Shown: positions 10,516 through 20,053 of the stretch, in pieces
Position numbering within the stretch: position 1 is the first letter of the stretch
Layout: every line of letters begins with the position of its first letter
DNA from: Cristatella mucedo
Taxonomy: Eukaryota > Bryozoa > Phylactolaemata > Cristatellidae
Length of the DNA stretch: 35,000 nucleotides
Reading direction: 5' to 3'
Assembly: GCA_009760855.2 (NCBI GenBank)
Contig: WPIO01000121.1
Location: 565,001-600,000, forward strand
The notes under the pieces: model-generated
Seen by the model: only the letters and a program-made list of their open reading frames with translations
The model's database searches: none
What the model was told of the DNA's origin: nothing
Position numbers and translations under genes: made by a program

Positions 10516-11210
10516 CTAAAATTCGGGCTTGTTTAAATAAGGATACCACGTCTAAGTTGGTCGATGCATTTGTGACATCCCGTCTTTAATTATGTAATTC
10601 ACTGCATGCTGGCCCACCGGCAGGCACAATCAGGCGATTACAGCTGGTGCAAAACTCCGCAGCTATACTTGTCTTTCTTTGGCTCCAGCCTATTTCTCAG
10701 ATCTACTCTCCCACCAGGCCGGGCATCGTACCACTCACTTTTCGGAATCCAACAGTGTACCGATAGCTCGTAATACCTCAAATCCTTTGGAAACCGAGCA
10801 TTTAGTTCGTATGCTCCCAAAGCCTGGAACTAACTCCAGACTTGCGTCACGACATCCCCTGACTTGACCACTTTTAAAAAGAACTTACAAAGAAAGAAGA
10901 ACAAAGAACAAAAAAGATTTCTTTTTAAAAAGAACACACCTATTTATGACAGAAATTAGTGGGTCCCTGTGACTCGTTCTTTGTGTGCTTATGCGTGCTG
11001 ACACACTGTGCATGTTGCCAGTAACCACATTTGTATATTGACCCTGTGCATGTCACCCCTAACCACGTTATTCATGTTATTTATCAAGCACGATATTACT
11101 CACCATTCAATTGCGTTTCCCTTTGCAGCAAATATAAAGCACCTACAAAGAGATTGAGTTCTCTGACGGCGCTTTATCAAGTGCATTATTATTATTATTG
11201 TTATCACCCT
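10516..11210 (+). pseudogene. Second LINE 3' segment joined behind the first
   Basis: At about 10,516 the sequence jumps from the D-L-T-T-F region, near the end of ORF2, back to K-I-R-A-C-L...T-T-S-K-L-V, about 145 codons upstream. It then runs again to the end: S-Y-A-P-K-A-W-N, D-L-T-T-F-K-K-N-L, the 3' UTR and a tail of AAGTGCATTATTATTATTATTG at about 11,178-11,200. The whole 3' end of the LINE is therefore present twice in direct orientation. Inactive. Confidence 0.8.
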
Positions 11211-11269
11211 CAAATATGATGTCACAACGCCCGCTAATCTAATACATGCACGACCAAAGCGTGCGGCTA

Positions 11270-11550
11270 CTCAGCGGGTTACTTAAGCGGTCACGGCCGC
11301 TCGGTCGGGGCTACCGGCGCCACGTCCGGCGCTGCGTCAGGTGCTCGATCGCCGCTGCGAGCAGCCGCGATCCGATGTGAGAGCCGCGGCGGGCGTGTGA
11401 CCGCTTCGCGTCGCCACGGCGCCGCAGGTCGCAGTAGCGAGCGCTGGATAACAAAGCGAAACGCTATCGGACGTTCATTTCGCTGGGCTGGCGCTCGTGC
11501 GTTAGACATGAACGACCGCTCACGAGACCAGGCCGTGATGAGGAGAAATC
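11270..11550. repeat. GC-rich module, copy 1
   Basis: It shares with 12,765-13,020 the ordered blocks GTCACGGCCG, GGTGCTCGATCGC, GCTGCATAAC/GCTGGATAAC, AAGCGAAACSYTATC, GTGCGTTAGACAT and GACCRCTC. Copies are diverged, with small indels. No coding motif is recognised. It may be a non-autonomous element or a segmental duplication. Confidence 0.7.
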
Positions 11551-11555
11551 CGTTA

Positions 11556-11720
11556 GTTCTGTCTCTCTGTCTCTGTTTACCTGTCTCTATCTGTCTCTCT
11601 TCTCTCCCTGCCTCCGTCTGTCTTCGTATCTCCCTCTGTGTCTCTCTCACTCTCTATCTCTCTTTCTCTCTTTCCTTCCCCCCACTGTGCAGGTGTGTGC
11701 TTGTGTGCTTGCGCGTGTAT

Positions 11721-11767
<47 letters not shown>

Positions 11768-11788
11768 TGTGTGTGACACATAGTGAGA

Positions 11789-11821
<33 letters not shown>

Positions 11822-11865
11822 AGAAAGAAAGAGAGAGATATATATGTACATATATATATATAGGC
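11556..11865. repeat. Composite microsatellite: CT-rich, (GT)n, (GA)n, (TA)n
   Basis: CT-rich sequence runs to about 11,690, (GT)n from about 11,721 to 11,775, (GA)n from about 11,784 to 11,838, and a short (TA)n ends near 11,863. The open frames on both strands here are repeat artefacts. Confidence 0.95.
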
Positions 11866-11929
11866 AAAAAGACAGAAATGTACGCGAAATGCATCACGTT
11901 GGACGCAGTCCAGCTGCTGCAGTCAGTTA

Positions 11930-12700
11930 ATGACCCCCGACGACTCACCTGGGTCTCCTGCTGCCCAATACAAGAGAATGAGATATTCTCAATTTGACAC
12001 CTAGATTCCGTACAAATTTGACAGGAGATATGCCGACAGAGCTGATTTTGAGCGTCAGCCTTTCCACTTTCTGATTAATACTTGGTCTGCCCATAGCAGC
12101 TAAGTTGGTTTTATCTTCATTTAATTTAGGAAAATTTGCTGCCAACAGTTCGTGGATGTCATCCATGCATGCAGCAAGGGATTTGAAAGAATATGACCTG
12201 CTGGATGACAGGGAGGGATCAAAGCAAAGGTACAACTGAGTGCAATCCGCAGTGAATTAAAAGCCTAGATTGTGCTTGGCAATCACATCGGCAAGAGGAA
12301 GAGTACAAACCGTGAAAAGAACGAAACCAAGTACGGAGCCCTGAGGTGCCCTATATTTCAAAGGTTCCTCAGATGATCTTTGTCGATTCACAATAATACT
12401 CTGGAGTGTTCCACTGAGATAGAACCTGAACCATTGAAATGCAGTGTCTGTAATTCCCGGCGTGATCAGAGGCGCTCAAGAAAGACTTGTTGAATTGATA
12501 GTATCAAAAGTTGCCCACCGAGATAAACAAGCAGAGATATGCTACCCATGTCCGCATTTCCAAGAAGGTTTTTGTACAGCCGAAGCAGTAATAACTTTGT
12601 GGAGTGATTAGCTCTAAAACCAGAGTGGAACTTAGTAGCAAGGTCTGAATGTTCAATGTATGATTTTAGCTGGTCTGCTTCTTAGCGTTCAAAGTGACGC
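11930..12700 (-). pseudogene. LINE RT fragment, 5' and 3' truncated
   Basis: The minus strand reads from an A-D-Q-L/N-S-Y relic near 12,680 through L-L-x-L-Y-K-N-L-L-G-N-A-D near 12,560, V-N-R-Q-R-S-S-E-E near 12,380, L-G-F-V-L-F near 12,310 and a decayed F-A-D-x-x-Q-L-Y near 12,250. It continues to L-N-E-D-K-T-N-L near 12,110 and V-R-N-L-G-V near 11,990. Both ends of the element are missing. It belongs to the same family as the 18-21 kb LINE and has several frame breaks. Confidence 0.85.
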
Positions 12701-12764
12701 TGACGCGTTCGCTTGGCCAACATGCCAAAGAGCGCGGCTACGCAAAGGGACTATTGATCCATCG

Positions 12765-13020
12765 CGGCTGATTTTCACGTCACGGCCGATTTTACGTCGT
12801 GCCGATGTTTACGGCCCGGTCTATGCTTACGGCGCCGCGTCCGGTGCTCGATCGCAGCTGCTGCGACTCGCGGCGCCGCGGGGCCGCTCATAGTAGCTCC
12901 AGGCGCTGCATAACGAAGCGAAACCTTATCAGACTCTCATTACGTTAAGCGCGCCCAGCTCTCGGCCGGCGTGGTGCGTTAGACATTAATGACCACTCGT
13001 GAGATGATGCCGCGAGCATA
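12765..13020. repeat. GC-rich module, copy 2
   Basis: Diverged partner of 11,270-11,550 in the same orientation; the shared blocks are listed there. The two copies bracket the microsatellite and the LINE fragment. Confidence 0.7.
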
Positions 13021-13332
13021 TAGTCACGCGGAATTTCCGATTAACGTCGAAGAGCTGCTATTACGTAGCTGGCGCACCTGCTTGGCAAGCAGGAGCGGGC
13101 GACTGCCGCTCGGCGTCGAGTCACGTGGAGCCAGGGCGGCCTTTAGCTCACCAGTCGCCGCTCCATCGCTCGCTCGGTCAATCGCAAATCCGAAAGTAAA
13201 TCCTTCTGTCTTCAGCGAAATTCTTCCGGCATATTTAAAGTGGCAAGAAATAGTTGCAATGCTCTCTCTCGCGCGCGCACGGTGCGACCACGGCGTCGCG
13301 TGGAAGCAGCGTGTAAGCGTGCAATAATTCTC
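13021..13332. other. No recognisable gene
   Basis: GC-moderate DNA with a plus-strand open frame of 112 codons (12,989-13,327) that lacks any family motif. I see nothing I can assign. Confidence 0.4.
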
Positions 13333-13556
13333 AGCCCTTCAGCTTGGCCCAGCCCTTCTGCTTGGCCCATCCGTTCAGCTTGGCCCATCCGTTCAGCTTG
13401 GCCCAGCAGTTCAGCTTGGCCCAGCCCTTCAGCTTGGCCCAGTCCTTCAGCTTGGCCCATCCGTTCAGCTTGGCCCAGCCCTTCAGCTTGGCTCAGCCCT
13501 TCAGCTTGGCTCAGCCCTTCAGTTTGGCCCATCCGTTCAGCTTGGCCCAGCGTTCT
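13333..13556. repeat. 18-bp minisatellite (CAGCTTGGCCCAKCCSTT type)
   Basis: About 12 copies of an 18-bp unit occur with mostly single-base variants (CCCAGCCC/CCCATCCG/CTCAGCCC). Since 18 is a multiple of 3, every frame gives a six-residue repeat: F-S-L-A-Q-P or S-A-W-P-S-P on the plus strand and G-L-G-Q-A-E on the minus strand. The minus frame stays open from 13,532 to 13,212. No flanking exon signals support translation. Confidence 0.95.
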
Positions 13557-14094
13557 AGTCGTAATGCTTGCCGTTCGACAAGGAACTGCCGAGTTTGTCT
13601 AGAATAAACGCTGCGACGACTGTCCTCCACAAATTTAATTACATTCGAGCATTAGCGCCCCCCGGCATGAAACTATCTTTCGGACCTTTGCCCGAGCAGA
13701 AAATCTAACACGAATTTGAGCCCGACGAAGCACAGAACAACGGAAAAACCACAAAGGAACGCCTCTTCGATCCGGGTCACGCAAACATACACGCCAGCGT
13801 CACTCGGGAGGAACACCATCGCCACCTGCCTTTGCACTATTTCCGCGGCCCACTATGTAGCTGATCCACATCGAACTACCCAACCATTTACGTACCTCAT
13901 AGGGCCAGCCCTAAAACTCACTCTTAGTAGCAGCTGCCCCTGATCAAAATCTATAAATTAATAGTTCGCACACTTGCAGATGATTAAAGACCATAAAACT
14001 ACCATGCGATAAACAGAGAGCAACACGAAAGACCTCGTGGGTGTTACCTCCTACCTCATGATAACAATCCAGTCTTTGACACTGCTTCCTACTG
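13557..14094. other. No recognisable gene
   Basis: Short frames only. I recognise no repeat, RNA gene or domain on either strand. Confidence 0.4.
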
Positions 14095-14330
14095 AATAAA
14101 TCCTTGAGATATGGTGACTAGTGTTGCAGCAAAAGTCGTGACCAGCTGCAGCGGGTAAGTGGCGTCTTCGGTAGCTTAGCTAAAACGGAATCGCTGTAGT
14201 CCAGATAAGACAGAACAAGAGAGGTAGCTGGAATTTATGCAAGCCACCGTGGTAGATAGACAGTCCGTAATCTTATGCAGGTATGGAACGTGGTAGCTAG
14301 CTGTGGAACCAATCTTTTAAAAAAGCATTT
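14095..14330 (-). pseudogene. LINE RT C-terminal fragment (second family)
   Basis: The minus strand reads L-V-L-S-Y-L-D-Y-S-D-S-V-L-A-K-L-P-K around 14,190-14,240. This matches the LVxSRLDYCNSLLAGLP block near the end of CR1-type RTs. A similar wording, V-V-L-S-K-L-N-Y-F-S-F-I-L-A-E-L-P, occurs at about 23,010-23,070. Short and broken. Confidence 0.6.
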
Positions 14331-14340
14331 TGACTTTAAC

Positions 14341-14500
14341 GAGCTGGTTTGGTCCAGCGGTTAAGGTGCTCGCCCCCGACTAAGATCTGGCTAAGGTCGT
14401 GGGCTCGAGCCTGGAGGCATATGTGAAGCGCCTGAATAGAGATTAAATTCTCTTGGGGCGCTATACAAATTAATTATATTTATATTTATTTATCTATTTA
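14341..14500 (+). mobile_element. tRNA-derived SINE with LINE-like tail, copy 1
   Basis: The head carries an RNA polymerase III A box (TGGTCCAGCGG, 14,350-14,360) and a B box (GGCTCGAGCCT, about 14,402-14,412), spaced as in a tRNA. From about 14,421 the body reads GTGAAGCGCCTGAATAGAG...CTCTTGGGGCGCTATACAAAT and then an AT-rich tail. That body resembles the last ~60 bases of the LINEs here (AAGCGCCTAGAAGGAGATTAAGTTCTCTGAGGGCGCTTTAT as sampled at 26.4 kb). The copy at 23,960-24,114 is nearly identical. It is not a working tRNA gene: there is no proper acceptor or anticodon stem. Confidence 0.9.
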
Positions 14501-14559
14501 AGCAGCTGTCCGAAGGGGACAACTGATGTTCTGACATGTGGTGACACGTCGCGCTGCAG

Positions 14560-14770
14560 CTTAACTAATTACAGATGAGATTTTCTCCACGGCCTGCCAC
14601 GCGTTTAGGCTGTCCTTCCAGCGCACATCGCCATCTGTCAACTTTCAGGAAATGCTCAGCGCGTGACTCATGTTGGCGACGTCGCCATCGACCGTGCACG
14701 CCTGATGGCAGCAAGTGCCCGAGAGCACATCTGTCGGCAACGTTGCCATGGTGACTGGCGCGTCTCGATG
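14560..14770 (-). pseudogene. Orphan relic resembling the first half of the F-type lectin domain
   Basis: A minus-strand frame includes T-C-C-H-Q-A-C-T-V-D-G-D-V followed by M-S-H-A-L-S. This parallels S-C-C-E-P-A-Y-A-F-D-G-D-I and L-A-H-T-P-S-A-L of the exon at 28,040-28,245. A nearby frame has W-R-C-A-L-E-G-Q, possibly a ruin of W-I-A-V-D-L-G-G-Q. The main frame stops at TGA soon after H-A-L-S-I-S. No donor or R-x-D-C-C is seen. It lies between the two lectin copies and could mark a third, decayed copy. The similarity is short and may be chance. Confidence 0.25.
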
Positions 14771-14814
14771 GAATGGCGAAAGCTTGAGCCGTGAGCGGAA
14801 CAGCGAGTCGATCC

Positions 14815-15440
14815 AAAGAAAATGCGAGTCCATTGAACGACTGCTCACAGTACCAGTTTGATTCACTGGGTCTTTTCGGAAAAAGTGCATATCAGTTGGC
14901 GCTAGCTTGCCGCCTTTTGAGCATACGCTGGGATACAGTGTTCTCACCCGTAACGAAATTGCATTAATTAATTTTATCAATTAATAATTAAAATTAAAGA
15001 CCAGTGGCAGCCACCGCCGGTTAAGCATCCGAGTGGCGCCTCGCTCCGGCGCGCTCCGCTCCGATAACGCGATTCGATCCCAAGCCGGCGCCCATAACGA
15101 GCGGCGTTCGCAGCTGAACGCGTTTCTTGCCGCTTCGACCGCGCGGGCGCATGCGCATAAGAAGGACGAACCCGCTGCCCGCTAGCATTTACCCGTGTGG
15201 ACGTTTTTTCGGAGTCCGGGTGGCTTGAATGGCACGGTGCTTTGTACAGCGGAAGTCGCCATTTCGGAGCCGAGCAGCGACGTAGAACGCGCTCGCCGGT
15301 TGCCTGCTGCGGAGTAGCCAAAGGAGGAGAATCTGAGGCGAAGCGACTCCAGTGATTCCTATCTGAGGTGAAGCGATTCCAGCGCGCGAATGCTGCCACC
15401 GCAAGGCTAATTAGAGAGTCGATCGTGGTTCACTGAAGCT
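14815..15440. other. No recognisable gene; small tandem duplication
   Basis: AT-rich near 14,960-15,000, then GC-rich. At about 15,330-15,395 a ~30-bp phrase (ATCTGAGGYGAAGCGAYTCCAG) is repeated twice. Open minus-strand frames have no motif. Confidence 0.5.
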
Positions 15441-17620
15441 TTCAGATCTGACAGCATGCCATTCCGCTAGCTAAAGGTACGCTCGCAACTGGCAACGGAT
15501 ACAGCTTTGGTGAAGGCATTCTCAAAGTGGGAAACGCATCTTTTGCATTACCGACCATCAAAGACTTGAGTTCCAGTGAGGTCTCTGGTGCCGAGCCGTG
15601 AAGTGTGGCTAGTAAAAATTGTATCGTCACATAATTCGGCGTACAGCTCCACTCCATTAAAGTACGATCAATAGAAGCCTCCTAGAATCTAGAAACTGCT
15701 AACGAAGTTTAGTTTGACCAGTTGTCTTCGAAAACTGCTTTAATTCTTACAAGAAATAAAATTTGACATCAAGATCAGCGATCAGAGGAAACCTAGCTGT
15801 GATTTTATTTTAATTTCTTGTAATAGTCTCAGTTTTCTTCATTATTCTTGAAATATCTTCTTCTGCCGTTGCACCAAGATCGTGACAGCGTTCTTTAGGC
15901 ATTCATGTTCTTCGGAGTTCATCGTTGGATCCTGCAATCTTTTCTCAACACGGTCAAGATGCCTTAAAGTGCTGTACCAAAATACCAGCAGAGACCAAAA
16001 TTTCAAAACACAATGTAGGAGACTGCCAGCTGCACTCCGCTTTTCAAGCATTCCTCTTCCGTCCTCAGACATTTTCTCCAAGAGGCAATACAACGCTGCT
16101 CAATCCATCATTGCTAGCTTACACAGCCTCCACTCTTGCACTCCAACCTATCGCAGAGTCACGTTTGACACGTGTGATGGCTTAGACTCTCTTCAGTTTT
16201 TCACATCAGAGCAGATCTTGAAAAGAATAAGTAGTTGGTCTCTATCGTTCCAAAGCAAAGTAGTGACAACCCAATCTTGACATGAGGCATGAACTCCAAC
16301 CAGGTTCAAGCTGTGGTTATCATCGTTTATAAAAATTGAAAATTGCCTCCTCATTTCTGGACGATATTCTCTTTTGGACACATGAAGAGTGGATAGGTAT
16401 GACTGCTGCGTTGTCGTAGTACTGCGATCAGCAATCTTGTAAGGAAATCGGGTCAGATTAAAGTTTTCCAAGATGGGTTTCACAATTACTGCACCATCAA
16501 TGGCGAAGATTTCAAGAAAGCCCAGGAAAGACTCTCTGATGATTTCTGTTTTGTTGAAAAGATTAACATTAACGTATATAATGACCTCAGACATCTGCTC
16601 GGCATGAGCCAAATCAGGAGTTGATTCAAGCAATTCCACTGTACCTGTTTCGCCGTATGTCAATGTAGCTTGTCTCTGACTGCGGGTGCGATTATACTAA
16701 CGAACTGGTTGTGGGTTTGAGGTGACAGTTAAGAGAATGACTTTGGACTCTTTTTGACATCATCCAGGTGTGGACAAAAGAAGATCGCACTGAGAAGATT
16801 GTACTGATCGTACTGAGAAGATGAAGAAAATTTAATCTTAAATAAATAATAAATTTTTAATTAATAAATAATAATTAAGTATTTAAGTATTTAAATTAAT
16901 TAAATCTAGAAGAATCCCAACAATTTTCCACGGGTTTTCTCACCAGCCAGTTAAAGACTCTCTTGGTGACCGTGCTATGCCAGGTTTTAAGACACCTAGA
17001 AATTGATGCAGCTGGGAAATCTCTTTAGGAATGCTCGCTGCCGTTTTGTTGCCGATAATATTTGTGCCTCACGAGCAGTATCTACTCCACATCATTTGAG
17101 AAGTCTACTCTCTGTTTCTCTCCATTTTACGAAAGTCTGACAGTGAGAATTGCTGTTTTCATAGGCATCAGTTTTTCAGGTTTCCTCCACTGGCTAAAAC
17201 CAGTTGCCAATATAAGTGGTGATCGAGAATATTGGGCGGACAAATTGAAGAATAAAAAAAGAAGCAATATACCGACTGTTTTGAGGGAGAGCAGACCAGC
17301 GCCAGGTCTTGATAAGTATCAGCTAGTTGCCTCTTGAACCAGGCCATATTCATGGCTCGACCATCTTGTCCAGCAAATGGACCTTTTTTTGCTGAAACAG
17401 GCTTGACCCTCATAGTTCAAGTTCAGTTTGAATTTACTGTTGAATAACGAGTAAACAGAGGCTCGATCACACGTCAAGTATCCGATGCGATTCAGGCAAA
17501 GCGCTTGGGAAGTTGCAGCAGATTCCGCATCTGCTTCTCTTGCGGTAGTGCATGCGCCCCCTTGATACAAGTAGTAATCGCCATCATTTTTCACAGAAAA
17601 AAAGTTTTTCTTTCGCTTCT
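15440..17620 (-). pseudogene. ZMYM1-like hAT transposase remnant, copy 2 (nearly full span)
   Basis: Reading down the minus strand: M-N-M-A-W-F-K and L-V-C-S-P-S-K-Q-S-V-Y-C-F near 17,250-17,340, then A-T-G-F-S-Q-W-R-K-P near 17,190. The best frame runs from 16,663 to 16,193 and contains M-S-E-V-I-I-Y-V, I-I-R-E-S-F-L-G-F-L-E-I and D-N-H-S-L-N-L-V-G-V-H-A. Then come L-E-K-M-S-E-D, E-K-R-S-A-A-G-S-L-L and L-L-V-F-W-Y-S-T-L-R (16,093 to 15,842), and S-V-A-S-C-E-R-T-F-S near 15,470-15,500. These are the successive blocks of ZMYM1-like hAT transposases: TTF-like start, DUF4371, RNase-H-like region and C-terminal dimerisation motif. It is broken by several stops and frameshifts, so it is not functional as it stands. 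I did not find terminal repeats. Confidence 0.8.
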
Positions 17621-17719
17621 TAGCTTTTAAAAAGCATTCGTTTGTGTTAAGTCACGTGTCACGCTTTAAGTTTTCACTCTTTTCTCCCTCTTTCCTTTTT
17701 TGTTGTTGCGATTATTATA

Positions 17720-17884
<165 letters not shown>

Positions 17885-18240
17885 ATGTTCTTCCTAGTTG
17901 CTTTGGTTCTCGTCAAACTGCAGCAGTGAAAGGAGCAAGCCATCAGCTGCTAGCAAAACGCCACCATGCTGCGCCTGCTGCGTAGCATGGTGGCAGAGAC
18001 CTGCTCTGTGTGCCCTCTGCTGGTGTCGTGTTAGTAGCCGGGCGATGGCCTCGCTCGCTCTCATTGGCTCGCTGCGTCGCTGCCGCTCGTTCGCTACATA
18101 TCGACAGCTCGCTGCTCGAGGAGGAGCCGCCGCCGCCGCCGCCGCAATAGTGGCTCGGCCCGTCCGCGCCACTTTCTGCTGCTGAAACGAAACTCGAAGC
18201 TCGTAAGAAAAAGGAGAACATTGCAGGTGAAAATAAATCA
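17885..18240. other. GC-rich stretch without an identified gene
   Basis: It contains a short (GCC)n run at about 18,126-18,146 and a CATTGGCTC (CCAAT-box-like) site near 18,061. Its composition suggests a CpG-rich element or promoter, but no exon could be tied to it. Confidence 0.35.
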
Positions 18241-18481
18241 AGATTTAATAATTATAATAAGAATAATTCACTTTATAAAGCGCCCTCTGAGAACTTAATC
18301 TCTCTCTAAACGCTTTACATTTGCTGTAAAGTGAAATGCAATTGGATGGTATATGAAATTATGCTTTATAAACAAACGAAATGAATAATATGGTTAGGGG
18401 TGACATGCACAGGGTCAGCATGCAAATGTAGTTAGTGGCAGCATGCTCAGTGTCAGCACACATAAGCACATCAAGGACGAA

Positions 18482-20053
18482 TCACGGGGACCCACTAAAT
18501 GCTGTCCTAAGTAGGTGTGTTTTTAGGTTCCTTTTAAATGTGGTCAGGTCAGGGGATGTTCTGACGCAAGTCGGGAGGGAGTTCCAGGCTTTGGGAGCAT
18601 ATGAACTAAATGCACGATCTCCAAAGGATTTCAGGCTTGTATGAGGTATTTCTAGACTGTTGGATTCCGAAAAGCCGGTGGTAAGATGCTTGGCCTGATG
18701 GGATAGTATATCTGACAGATAGGCTGGAGCCATAGAATGAAGGAACCTAAAAGTGAGCGACCAAACCTTGAAGTCAATCCGTTGTTTGACTGGTAGCCAG
18801 TGCAGGTCGGCGAGAAGTGGAGTAATGTGGCAACTGCGACGCTCACGACAGACAAGTCTAGCTGCCGAGTTTTGCACCAGCTGCAATCGCCTGATCGCAC
18901 ATGCTGGTAGGCCAGTAAGCAGTGAGTTGCACAAGTCGAGACGGGATGTCACGAATGCAAGGACCAACTTAGATGTGGTATCATTATCTAAAAAAGCCCT
19001 AATTTTAGCAATGTTATGAATCTGAAAATAGGCAGATTTGACTGTGGAGCTGATGTGGTCGTCTAACGAGAGGTCGCTTTGGAATATGACACCTAGATTT
19101 CGAGCTGATGCAACTGGAGATATGCTGGCTGAGCAAATTTTGAGAGTCAGCCTGTCCAATCTCTGGATCACACTGGGTTTGCCCATAACTAGTAAGTTAG
19201 TTTTATCATCGTTAAGTTTTAGAAAATTTGCTGCCATCCATGTGCGGATGTCATAAATGCATGCAGCAAGTGAGTTGAGAGAATTTGAGGTGCTCGAAGG
19301 CTGGGAGGGATCAAAGCAAAGGTACAACTGAGTGTCATCTGCAAAGAAGTGAAAGCTTAGATTGTGTTTGGCAATGGCATCAGCAAGATGCAGAGTATAT
19401 ACCGTGAAAAGAACCGGACCTAGGACAGAGCCCTGAGGTACTCCATATTTCTGAGATACTTCAGATGATCTTTGTCCATTCACGTCAATACTCTGGAGTC
19501 TCCCACTGAGATAGGACCTGAACCACTGCAGAGCAGTGCCAGTGATGCCCAGGCGAGATGAGAGGCGCTCTAGAAGAACTTTGTGATCGATGGTATCAAA
19601 AGCTGCCGAAAGATCGAGCAAAACAAGCAGACACACTCTATCCATGTCTGCATTCCTAAGTAGGTCGTTGTATACCTGAAGCAATGCTGACTCTGTGGAG
19701 TGATTAGCTCTAAAGCCAGACTGCAACTTACTAGCAAGGTGTGAAGTTTCTATATACGAGTTCAGCTGGTCCGCCACGACCCGTTCGAGTGTCTTTGATA
19801 GGAATGGTAGAAGGGAAACTGGGCGGTAGTTGCTCAAGTTCTCTTGGTCAAGTGTAGCTTTCTTGAGAAGTGGCCTGACTGCAGCTTTTTTGAAAGGTGC
19901 TGGGACATGAGCAGAGGCAAATGGCATATTAATTATGTTAGTTATGCATGGCAGCAGTATATCAATGCAACGTAGGAGCAGGACAGTGGGAATAGGGTCC
20001 AGAGGACTTGTTGTCTTCTTTGATTGAGATACGAACTTTAGGACTAGATCCAA
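18482..20053 (-). CDS. LINE ORF2, reverse transcriptase domain (523 codons open)
   Basis: The open frame codes for the target-primed reverse transcriptase that copies the LINE RNA at a nicked chromosomal site. Visible motifs by residue: L-D-P-I-P-T (18-23), N-Y-R-P-V-S-L-L-P (75-83), G-F-R-A-N-H-S-T-E-S-A-L-L (113-125), D-L-S-A-A-F-D-T-I-D-H (147-157), Y-G-V-P-Q-G-S-V-L-G-P (203-213) and the catalytic F-A-D-D (237-240). The thumb/C-terminal region has L-H-W-L-P-V-K-Q-R-I, A-P-A-Y-L-S-D and A-W-N-S-L-P, and ends near D-L-T-T-F-K-R-N-L-K-T-H-L-F/L. All catalytic aspartates are present and no internal stop occurs. The first codon shown is arbitrary: the true ORF2 starts upstream in the endonuclease and a frameshift near 20,050 separates them. 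The domain could still fold, but the element as sequenced cannot make a whole ORF2 protein. Confidence 0.95.
   Translation of the reverse strand: MDLVLKFVSQSKKTTSPLDPIPTVLLLRCIDILLPCITNIINMPFASAHVPAPFKKAAVRPLLKKATLDQENLSNYRPVSLLPFLSKTLERVVADQLNSYIETSHLASKLQSGFRANHSTESALLQVYNDLLRNADMDRVCLLVLLDLSAAFDTIDHKVLLERLSSRLGITGTALQWFRSYLSGRLQSIDVNGQRSSEVSQKYGVPQGSVLGPVLFTVYTLHLADAIAKHNLSFHFFADDTQLYLCFDPSQPSSTSNSLNSLAACIYDIRTWMAANFLKLNDDKTNLLVMGKPSVIQRLDRLTLKICSASISPVASARNLGVIFQSDLSLDDHISSTVKSAYFQIHNIAKIRAFLDNDTTSKLVLAFVTSRLDLCNSLLTGLPACAIRRLQLVQNSAARLVCRERRSCHITPLLADLHWLPVKQRIDFKVWSLTFRFLHSMAPAYLSDILSHQAKHLTTGFSESNSLEIPHTSLKSFGDRAFSSYAPKAWNSLPTCVRTSPDLTTFKRNLKTHLLRTAFSGSP

Noticed and set aside
12989-13327. 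112-residue plus-strand protein
   Set aside because: No motif, no splice or promoter context; composition explains the open frame.
13333-13556. CRISPR array
   Set aside because: Units are 18 bp, directly adjacent and without unique spacers; the context is animal DNA. It is a minisatellite.
16193-16663. Intact host ZMYM1-like gene exon
   Set aside because: The 156-codon frame is clean, but upstream and downstream blocks are in other frames with stops, and a second broken copy exists. It fits a transposon relic better.
18482-20053. Host gene coding for a reverse transcriptase
   Set aside because: Endonuclease upstream, the LINE 3' UTR with its tail, and many decayed relatives in the window show it is a retrotransposon copy.
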